NCBI GenBank assembly: GCA_001579985.1
Contig: LRSR01013373.1
Location: 1 to 27,802, forward strand
DNA: 27,802 nucleotides
DNA from: Hypsibius dujardini
Lineage: Eukaryota; Tardigrada; Eutardigrada; Parachela; Hypsibiidae
Direction of reading: 5' to 3'
Notes under the pieces: model-generated
Seen by the model: only the letters and a program-made list of their open reading frames with translations
Databases searched by the model: none
Told to the model about the DNA's origin: nothing
Shown: positions 1 through 10,467 of the stretch, piece by piece
How the letters are laid out: the number at the start of each line of letters is the position of its first letter
Position numbering within the stretch: the first letter of the stretch is position 1
Program-made: the position numbers and the translations under genes

Positions 1-63
<63 letters not shown>

Positions 64-162
64 GGCAGGCACATGGATGGGCACGCAGACAGGCAGGCAG
101 GCAAATAGGTAGCCTGACACTCAGTCAGACAGACAAGTTGACAATCAGGTAGGCAGGCAAGT
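1..162. repeat. (ACAG)n microsatellite, intronic
   Basis: The stretch is a run of acag/caga tetranucleotides that becomes impure (aggc, gacac variants) towards its right end. It lies in the intron upstream of the first visible SETDB1-like exon, whose acceptor ends at base 185. The left edge of the repeat is outside the window. Confidence 0.95.
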
Positions 163-185
163 CACTTGAACTGCTTTTTTTGCAG

Positions 186-1130
186 TATTGTCGAATGCAA
201 CGACTTTTGTTCATGTGGACCGAACTGCGGTAACCGCACCACCACGAACACCCTGCCGTTTCCCCTGATGATGTATTACTACCCGGACAAGGGATGGGGT
301 GTGCGTGCCTTCTGCGACATCCCGGCCGGTGCATTCGTCGCATTCTACCTCGGCCAGATTATCGCCGAAAAAGATACGAATAATTTGGGCGACAAATATC
401 TCGTCTCGTTGGACTTCTACGGTGAAAACGCTGCTTCTCCTCCCGAACCGTCCTCTGCGGAGGAAGATGAGGGATTTCTCATTGATGGACGGCGCTTCGG
501 AAATGTCGCTCGGTTTTTTAATCATTCATGTGAGCCCAATATGTTCACGCAAGTGCTGTATCGCGAGTATTACTCCAACAAGCTGTACAACATTGCCTTC
601 TTCACGTTGCGGACCATCAAGGCTGGGGAAGAGCTGACGTGGGACTACAAGTATGAGGTATGTATGAGGTTTAACTTCGGGGCGTGTCTGTCTGTCTGGA
701 TGTCTGTCTGGATGTCTGTCTGTCTGCCTGTATGTCTGTCTGTCTGCCTGCATGTCTGCCTGCATGTCTGGATGTCTGTTTGGCTGTCTGTTTGTCTGTC
801 TGTTTGTCTGTCTGTCTGGCTGTCTGTTTATTTAGATGTCTGGACGTCTGTCTGTCTGCCTGCATGTCTGGATATCTGTTTGTCTGTCTGTCTGGCTGTC
901 TGTTTATCTAGATGTCTGGATGTCTGTCTGCCTGCATGTCTGGATGTCTGTCTGTCTGGCTGTCTGTTTATCTAGATGTCTGGATGCCTGTCTGTCTGCC
1001 CGTCTGTCTGTCTATCTGAGCAAGTTTTCTTAGAAATGATTTGCTTTTTTCGGCGCAGGTGGACAGTGTTCCTGGGCGGTCTATCGTGTGCTTATGCAAA
1101 AGCCGCTTTTGCAGGGGACGCATGCTGTAG
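186..1130 (+). CDS. SETDB1: SETDB1/eggless-like histone H3K9 methyltransferase, C-terminal exons (5' partial)
   Basis: Two exons are visible: 186-657 and 1059-1130 (stop TAG 1128-1130). The exon joins are phase 0 with GT-AG borders, donor after GAG at 657 and acceptor cgcag at 1058. The first exon carries the end of a pre-SET Zn cluster (VECNDFCSCGPNCGNR) and the SET domain with its SAM/lysine-binding motifs: KGWGVRA, RFFNHSCEPN and ELTWDYKYEV. The second exon gives the post-SET cluster CLCKSRFCRGRML just before the stop. The ending ELTWDY.YEV.SV.G....C.C....CRGR.L is the signature of SETDB1 rather than SUV39H or G9a. SETDB proteins trimethylate H3K9 in the nucleus for heterochromatin and transposon silencing. 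The loop that splits the SET domain by hundreds of residues in vertebrate SETDB1 is here only about 20 acidic residues after SLDFYGENAA. Tudor and MBD domains, if present, lie upstream of the window. Confidence 0.87.
679..1016. repeat. (CTGT/CTGC)n microsatellite filling the last SETDB1-like intron
   Basis: About 340 bp of tctg/cctg tetranucleotides, interrupted by ggatgtctg and ggctgtctg variants, occupy nearly all of the 401-bp intron 658-1058. The Cys-Leu-Ser-Val rich open frames it produces are artefacts of the repeat. Confidence 0.95.
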
Positions 1131-1643
1131 CAGATCCGTCCGAATGTTTGCTGGAGAAAATGTCGTCGCCGTTCTAATGTGACTGAAGTCACTCATTTTT
1201 TACTGATTCAGTTGTGTCAGTATTTGCCTCAGTTGTCTCAGTTGGCTCTACCTGCGCCATACCAACCTGTTTTTTTATTCTCGGTATGTGTGTCCCGCCA
1301 GTTGGTCTCTCCTTTCGCCTCCTCCGGCAACTTCCTTGTTACGTGTAGTCATTACAAAGTCAGTCTTTTAACTCGTCTCCTGTAACCGGACCACCTCTTC
1401 AGGTAGTGGTCGGCTTGTTTTTTGCATTTAATTTCAGGCTGTTTGCACCAACCATCCAGTAGGCGCTCATTTTTTACTCGTGTGTTTTGTTGAGAGAAGT
1501 TTTTCTGCACTTATTTATAAAAATTCCCTCTTCGTAAATTATGTCCCACCTACCTAGAGACTTAACTCAAGAAATGGCTCAGTGAGTCTGTCTGTCTGTC
1601 TGTCTGTCTGCCTGCCTGCATGTCTATCTGTCTGTCTGTCTGC

Positions 1644-1674
<31 letters not shown>

Positions 1675-2264
1675 GTTGTCTCTCTGTCTCTCTGTCCGTC
1701 CGTCTAGCTGTCTGTCTGTCTATCTGTCTAGTTGCCTGTGTGACTGTCGATTCGTTCGTTTGTCTGCCTGTTTGTCTAGATGTCTAGCTGTCTGTCTGTC
1801 TTGTCTGTATGACTGTTTGTCGATTCGTTTGTTTGTCTGTCTGTCTGTCCATAATTCCTGTTCTACTGCATTGTCTGTGATATGATTATACAGACGTCGT
1901 TTTGCCTGACTGCCATATCATCCCTAACGAGTAGCCTTGGTTACTAATACTCCCAGTCCCATCCACATGAGCAGTATATACGTAATATAGGTGGTGAACC
2001 TCGTTGCGAGAGAAGAAATCAATAAACCAATTTAAAATTGTGTCGATTGACGTGGACGCACTCACCTTCTCTTAATACCCTTCTCTCCATCCAGTACGTG
2101 TGGGATTGCCTCAGCAGCCATGCGTGGCTCCCTGCGGTGTCGTCTTCCACGCTGCAGCTATCGATGTCTGAAGCAGCGAAACTCGCACGAAAAATACGCA
2201 CGAAATTCACACGAAAAATACTTGACTTCATCGAACGGAAACGTTCCGTTGCGTCCTTCGCGGA
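1131..2264. other. Intergenic region between SETDB1-like and FBF1-like genes
   Basis: This holds the 3' UTR of the upstream gene and the promoter/5' UTR of the downstream gene. Apart from the microsatellite at 1586-1849 no gene is visible. The only AATAAA in it is at 2021-2026, about 0.9 kb past the SETDB1-like stop, so its use as that gene's poly(A) signal is doubtful. Confidence 0.6.
1586..1849. repeat. (CTGT)n microsatellite, intergenic
   Basis: Interrupted gtct/tctg tetranucleotides with ccgtccgt and cgattcgt variants. It is not inside a recognised intron, unlike most other copies of this repeat in the window. Confidence 0.93.
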
Positions 2265-3049
2265 ATGGCGTCTGCGGCTGGCTTTGTAAGTTTATTTGAC
2301 TTATAATATGACCTTTCTAATTTTTGCACATTTCTTGTAGGAATTGGATGAATTTGACGAGATGGCATTCGGATTGGGTCCCTCTGCAGCAGCAGAGGAC
2401 CCGATGCAGTTTCTCAACAGTAAAGAGCCGCCACCGTTGAGGATAGCTTCCAAGGCCCCGTCTGGGCCTGCACTTGCAGCGACGAAGCTTCCCTTGGACG
2501 GGCTGTCAGTGTTCTCCGACGAAGACGACGACCTTTTCCCGTCCTTTAACCCCAATACTGTTAGGCCCAAAACAGCAGCGCCAAAAGTGTCGCCCAGCGG
2601 AATGAGCCAAGGGGGAGAAGTGACCGCGCCAAAGTTCCTGTCTAGTTCTGACAGAAAGCTGGACCGACAGGATAGTGGAGAAACTGCGACGACCACGATT
2701 CCCGTCACGAGACCGGCGACGGCATCGATCTTCGATCGTCTCACGACGACGAAGAACGATGGCAAGCTGTCGTCTGGATTGTCTGATGGTGGTGCTTCGG
2801 ATTCAGGATTGCGAACCAGTATTTTTGATAAACCTACTTCAGCATCGACGCCTGAGACCCCGGGATTTGGTGCCAAACCAGCACCGATTGTTAAAAGCAG
2901 TCTGTTTAAGAATCTAGTGGCTCCTCCGTGGGAACAGAAAAAGGTTCCGCAAGAGGCGGCTGCGACAGTATCGCAGTCAACTCACGTTCTTCCCACTCCC
3001 AGTCCGTTAACAGACAAAGCGGTAAGTACCAATCTGTCTGCCCGTTTGT

Positions 3050-3136
<87 letters not shown>

Positions 3137-5800
3137 CCTGCCTGACTATCTGTCTGTCTGAAATTGATCGTGGTTCTACAGGAGGCAGAACGACAACGTC
3201 GTGCCATGATCTTCGGTGGTTCCTCCACTACACCTTCGGCAAGTGTCAATCCAGTGAGCGCGTCCCCCTTGTCCCCGTCCACAGCGAACATCCAGACCTC
3301 TTCACAGATTGCTGTCGACAGCAATGAATTGATCAGCAAAGTGCTGCAAGACACCAAACAGGCGGAAGAAGACGACCACCGGAGAGTGTCCAGTCATCAT
3401 GACTTCATCCGCCAGCAGACCCAGCAAGCCGTCCAGCTGCAGCAAAGCCAGGCTAATGAGTTCCTCAAAGAGTACCTCGCGGAAAATAAGAAACAGCTCA
3501 ACTCGCATCTCAGTCGTCTCCGGTCTGGATTCCCGTTAATGCGGACCGGCGATGGAGAATTGTCAGATGGCGAAAACCGGAATACCGTTTTCGGTCTGGA
3601 GAAAAAAGTCGAAATACTGGAAAGGAAACTGGAAGATAAAGACAGTCAATTGGCCCAGTACAGTGCCTTAATGATGGCGCTGGAGGATCAGCACCGCGAA
3701 GAGCTTCGCGACCAGCGCCTCCGACATGATGAAGCGCAGCAAAGGGCGGCTCAGACCCATCACGAGTACGTCGTCTCACTGCTCGCTAACCATGAGTCCG
3801 TGAGGAAGCAGTACGAGGAGGCGCTGGAAAACTTGCGGGATGCCGTGTCGGCGAAGTCGAGCTTGGAAGTGGTTCGGGGGACGGTTGAGCAGTCGGCTAG
3901 GGAGTTTGCCATTTGGCGGACGGAGCTAGAGCACCGGCATGACTCAGCCATCAAGGAGAAGGACGGGCAGTTGCAGATGAAGGAGAACCAGGTCAAAGGT
4001 GAGGGGGGAAGTTCTGGCGGAGACAGACAAGCGAGCAGGCAGACAATGAGGCATACAATCAGACAGACAGGCAGACAGACAGACAGGTAGGCAAACAGGC
4101 AGGCAGGCAGGCAGACAGACAGACAGACAGACAGACAGACAGGCAGGCAGGCAGGCAGACAGACAGACAGACAGATAGATAGATAGGTAGACAGATAGGC
4201 AAACAGACACTTTGTGAATTTATGCCATGGTCCTTATTAATTAACAGAGCTTACCGCCATGTTGGAACGCCAGAGTGAAAAGGCTCGCGCTGAGCGTGAG
4301 CTCCTTCAACAGCGGATACAAGACGATACCTCTCGTCTACTGCGCCGTCAAAACGAAGTGGAGGAGCAGGCCTACACCCTGCAGAGGGAGCGTCTCGAAC
4401 TGGAATCTGAACGAAAGAACTTCCATAGCCTGCAGACCAAAGAAATGGCTCGCCTGGAAAAGCGCATGGAGGAGACGCTTCGGGAACGACACGAAACCAC
4501 TCAGACGGTCGCCGAAGAAAAGCACATTGTCGAGGAAGAAAAGCGCAAATTGGCCGATACCATTCGAGCCGCGGAAGACAAGTACGCGGTGGAGTACAAA
4601 AAGCGGCAGCTAATACTGGACTCTGCAATGGAAGCGGTCGCCGCTGAGAAGCGACTCTTGGAAGAGAAGCATCGCAACCTTGATCGTGAAGTGAACCTCG
4701 CAAAGGACGACCGGGAACGTTTGGATCGCGACAGGTAGGAATCTATTTAAAATGGCAATTGAACCTGTTGTTGGGTGGTACCCAACAGGTACTCAGCACT
4801 TACTATTAGTATAGTCTATCTACCCAGTTAACCCATTCCTATCTACCCTCACATTCCATAACGTACTTCGTAGTGACTGCGCGCGCGTACAGACAGGGCT
4901 AGTCGCTTAGTTACCCATCGAACAGGCAAGGCTAGTCGGTTTCGTGATGGGGTTTTGATGGGTTTTGATTAGATTTCAATGGATTACGTACATAGTTGCA
5001 CCATGTCGGGAGGAACTATTACGTTTGATCAGGAGCTATTCTTTATCCCTGACTATATAAACGTGTTTTCAACAGTAATTTGGACAGTTCTTTTCTTCCA
5101 CTTCTAATCTTCCCGACGATTAAAGTTTTAATATGATTCTTCTCCTATTATTCAGTCTAATAGCTTGTTCAGGTTCTTCCGTCCTAGTAGGGACGGAGAC
5201 CTAATACTGTATGTCGATTTGTGTGGCAGGAAAGACGTCCAAGAGCGGAAAACGCTGCTGGAGAAGTACAACGAAGACGTGCATCGACGCGACCTGGAGC
5301 TGGAACAGACGGCGCTCCGGGTGGCGAAGATGAAGCGCGACAGCGACCTTGCCCTCCACGAAGCCAAGTTCATGGATGAGGAGCACAAGACCAGGGTGGC
5401 CAAGTTCAACATCTTCCTGGAGCAGCTGCGGGATAAGGAACTCAGCCTGATGCGGCAAGCGGTCACGGACGGGAGTGGTGAGCAGCGGACCGCGATCCAA
5501 CTGCCGAACGGTTCGCTGACCGTCATACCGAGAAGACTCTCGGCAGCGGCGACCCCGGGCGAGGGGATCGGCAGCAATGGGGCGCGAGTGCAGTTGCTAC
5601 CGAATCCGGCGCGGGATGTCGGTCGGTATTGGCAGGGCGAACGGGAATATCTACAAGTTAGTGTTTAACATCACCTTGTGCCCCCCCCCAATTCAAATGG
5701 TAGTTTTTGAATTTACTTCAAATTCAACAGTTTGCATTTAAACAACACTACCCTACAGGTACTGAAGAACACTCCGTGGAGTATGAAGAAACCGATGTGA
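2265..5800 (+). CDS. FBF1: FBF1-like centriole/cilium coiled-coil protein
   Basis: Six exons can be joined in frame: 2265-2285, 2341-3021, 3182-3998, 4248-4734, 5230-5656 and 5759-5800 (TGA). They give 825 codons, 824 residues. The ATG at 2265 has a strong context (G at -3, G at +4) and begins MASAAGF, followed by ELDEFDEMAFGLG in exon 2. Residues about 8-240 are acidic and Ser/Pro-rich, with an FSDEDDDLFPSF patch near residue 65. From about 330 to 770 the protein is an almost continuous coiled coil rich in E, K, R and Q. The order (acidic disordered N-terminus, long coiled-coil C-terminus with A-E-K/R heptads) resembles Fas-binding factor 1, a distal-appendage protein needed for ciliogenesis; human FBF1 is somewhat longer. 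Coiled coils attract spurious similarity, so the family call is moderate while the gene model is firm. Introns 2 and 3 are microsatellite-filled, and intron 4 is mostly a solo LTR. Confidence 0.6.
3032..3162. repeat. (CTGC/CTGT)n microsatellite in FBF1-like intron 2
   Basis: The repeat starts about 10 bp after the gtaagt donor at 3022 and ends about 20 bp before the acceptor at 3181, so the 160-bp intron is little more than splice sites plus repeat. Confidence 0.95.
4018..4208. repeat. (ACAG/GCAG)n microsatellite in FBF1-like intron 3
   Basis: A tract of cagacagg, gatagata and gcaggcag blocks begins about 20 bp after the donor at 3999 and fills most of the 249-bp intron. It is in the opposite orientation to the repeat in intron 2 of the same gene. 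Confidence 0.95.
4769..5206 (+). mobile_element. Solo LTR (family copy a) in FBF1-like intron 4
   Basis: The element begins with a palindromic end (tgttgggtggtacccaaca) and ends near gagacctaata. It is flanked by a perfect 4-bp duplication CTGT (4765-4768 and 5207-5210). It shares its 5' end, the block tctatctaccc.gttaaccc, a tatataa box (5054-5060) and the end block attcagtctaata..cttgttca with the elements at 16350-16664 and 26091-26408. The terminal CA appears mutated to TA. Removing element plus one target copy leaves an intron of about 53 bp, close to the 55-bp intron 1, so it is an insertion into a short intron. The insertion ends 19 bp before the acceptor AG. Confidence 0.8.
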
Positions 5801-5861
5801 ATGAAGACTCCCGGGAGAGCTGTGGAATTAACTGATTGAAGGCCGATCCGCTGGTTGACTT

Positions 5862-6140
5862 CAAAGGTCAAGATCGCTAGTCGAGGGTCGCTGATCAAGG
5901 TCGCTGGTCGCTGATCAAGGTCGCTGGTCAAGGTCGCTGATCAAGATCGCTGGTCGAGGTCGCTGATCAAGGTCGCTGGTCAAGGTCGCTGGTCGCTGAT
6001 CAAGATCGCTGGTTGAGGTTGCTGATCAAGGTCGCTGGTCGAGGTCGCTGGTCGAGGTCGCTGGTCGAGGTCGCTGGTCAAGGTCGCTGATCAAGGTCGC
6101 TGGTCGAGGTCGCTAGTCAAGGTCGCTGGTCGAGGTGTCT
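5862..6140. repeat. 13-bp minisatellite between convergent genes
   Basis: About twenty units of ggtc(a/g)aggtcgct or gatcaaggtcgct follow one another, with occasional 7-bp ggtcgct half units. The array starts about 60 bp after the FBF1-like stop and lies downstream of PTGES2 on the other strand. The rest of the spacer up to 6488 shows no gene. Confidence 0.93.
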
Positions 6141-6364
6141 GTGAATGGCGGGCTAACGAAGAGCACGCACAGCCAGGATGATCCAGGCTTGTAATCTACA
6201 TTTAAGCGGCTTCGACGAATTCAGATTCCCAAAACGAAGAAATGAATATTTTGAATCATTTTGTAGTTTGATGATCCTTCAAACGATAGTCCACAAATCG
6301 CGCAAACAATGAGGATAACTCTGGGTAAAAATGTTTCAAAAAAAGAGAGCCACAATTAGCTGCG

Positions 6365-6370
6365 TTTATT
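6365..6370 (-). terminator. Probable poly(A) signal of PTGES2
   Basis: On the minus strand this is AATAAA, about 120 nt beyond the PTGES2 stop codon. Position and sequence fit; cleavage site not determined. Confidence 0.5.
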
Positions 6371-6488
6371 CAAACGTGGACACCTTTTTTCAGCGCTAAA
6401 CAAAATCGACACTTGAATGCCTCAAGCGCGAGAGAACTTCTTCAGAGAACATCTCCGCGTTAGGGAGACAACAAAAAAAGCCGTCTGA

Positions 6489-9363
<2,875 letters not shown>

Positions 9364-9718
9364 TGTTGCAGGCAGGGGCAAGCGCAGAAATGGCTGTGGA
9401 AAACGTTTCGGAGCAAACTTCGACGAAGGGAAGGTGAAATTACGCACACAAAATAAATTTCACTCAATGCACATCCAATTCCACAGACTCTAATCATAAA
9501 TTCCAGTCCACGCAAAACGCTGATTCCAGATCCAGTTCGTTCCGCGGTCCAATTTAAAAAATCAACACAAATCAAATTAGAGTTCCACAGCCACATCTAT
9601 CGATGCGGTTCCATTTCCAATTTCCAATTTCTTCTGCTTATTGGAGTTCCACGAGTTCCAAGTTTTGTCTTGAAGTTTTCTTCTGTTTTCTATTCACAAT
9701 TTGCATTTCTAGCCATAT
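9364..9718. promoter_or_regulatory. Shared divergent promoter region of PTGES2 (-) and CMC4 (+)
   Basis: The two start codons lie head-to-head 355 bp apart, with no other gene between. The stretch must hold both 5' UTRs and both core promoters. No TATA box is convincing. The region contains short repeated ttccaatttccaattt and gagttccac words whose meaning is unknown. Confidence 0.55.
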
Positions 9719-10189
9719 ATGGCGCCTCCTGCGAAGAAGGATCCATGTCAGTCGGAAGCTTGTAACTATCAGACGTGTTTAAAAGGTGGGTGAGTGTGTG
9801 AAAATGTTATCGGACAATTTAATATTAAAAATTCAGACAGCTTTTTAACTCTTCAAATTTTCTGCAAAAAATACTTAATTGATTGGTTGATTTTGTTTTC
9901 TTATCTGCAGCAAACAGTTTTCTGCAAGAGCAGTCAATTGATTGGCTGATTTTGTGTTCTTATCTGCAGCAAACAGTTTTCTGCAAGAGCACTCAATTGA
10001 TTGGTTGATTTTGTTTTCTTATCTGCAGCAAACAATTGGCAGGAATCAAAGTGTGAAGGAAAATTTGCCGAGATACTCGCCTGCTGTCGGAAATATCGAG
10101 AGGCCTCGGCGTTGTGTCTGGGGATGCGCTCGAGTTGGGAGGAAGTTCCGAAGACGGTCGGTGATTCACATCAGAAGGCTGGAAGCTGA
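9719..10189 (+). CDS. CMC4: CMC4-like twin Cx9C mitochondrial intermembrane-space protein
   Basis: Two exons, 9719-9785 and 10029-10189 (TGA), join in phase 1 to encode 75 residues; human CMC4 (p8-MTCP1) has 68. Exon 1 reads MAPPAKKDPCQSEACNYQTC and exon 2 continues ANNWQESKCEGKF then LACCRKYREASALC. The cysteine pattern (KDPCQ..AC...CL, SKC, CC, C) follows CMC4 closely, including the LK/QAN..xESKC stretch across the exon junction. Members of this family are imported into the intermembrane space and folded by Mia40 through two disulfides in a coiled-coil-helix-coiled-coil-helix hairpin; the specific job of CMC4 is not well established. The ATG is the first in frame with the motif. The intron contains tandem copies of its own acceptor (see the 59-bp repeat). 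The gene is divergent from PTGES2 and lies about 280 bp upstream of the PCYOX1 start. Confidence 0.88.
9858..10036 (+). repeat. 59-bp tandem repeat containing the CMC4 3' splice site
   Basis: Three units end in ttcttatctgcagcaaaca, placing AG acceptors at 9910, 9969 and 10028, exactly 59 bp apart. Each unit also has tcaattgattgg(c/t)tgattttg. Only the last acceptor is followed by the conserved CMC4 coding sequence; 59 is not a multiple of three, so use of an upstream copy changes the frame. Confidence 0.92.
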
Positions 10190-10256
10190 ACGCTGACTGG
10201 AGGAGGAATTGAAATTTCTCGGCAACCGCTGAGATCACTTGAGCCAATCAACCAGT

Positions 10257-10383
10257 CAATCAATCAATTAATCAATTCACTGGCGGGATATCAATCAATC
10301 AATCAATCGATCTATTCATTAGTGAAATATCAATCAATCAATCAATCCATTATTGGAATATCAATCAATCAATCAATTGATCA
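10257..10383. repeat. (TCAA)n microsatellite upstream of PCYOX1
   Basis: Blocks of atcaatcaatcaatca alternate with attagtgaaat or attattggaat spacers, giving three roughly 40-bp imperfect units. They lie between the CMC4 stop and the PCYOX1 ATG, so in its promoter or 5' UTR. Confidence 0.88.
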
Positions 10384-10467
10384 GTGTGTGCTCATTACAA
10401 TCTTGACTCCGTGTTCTGGCTCTTAAATCGATCAATCAAGCGAATGATTTTGGACTCTCAAGCAAAG

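Noticed and set aside
679-1016. Long open frames rich in CLSVCLSV (here and at 1586, 3032, 6891, 10940, 13247 and 22481, and on the opposite strands as QTDRQTDR).
   Set aside because: They are six-frame translations of CTGT/ACAG repeats, which lack stop codons; most of them lie in introns defined by flanking exons.
2038-2289. An 83-codon frame upstream of the FBF1-like gene as its first exon.
   Set aside because: Its reading frame does not match exon 2 at the gtaagt donor, while the short ATG frame at 2265 joins in phase 0 with a strong start context.
4946-4970. Two units of gatgggtttt-like sequence resembling a telomeric decamer I associate with tardigrades.
   Set aside because: Only two imperfect units, and they lie within the solo LTR; too little to call an interstitial telomere or to identify the organism.
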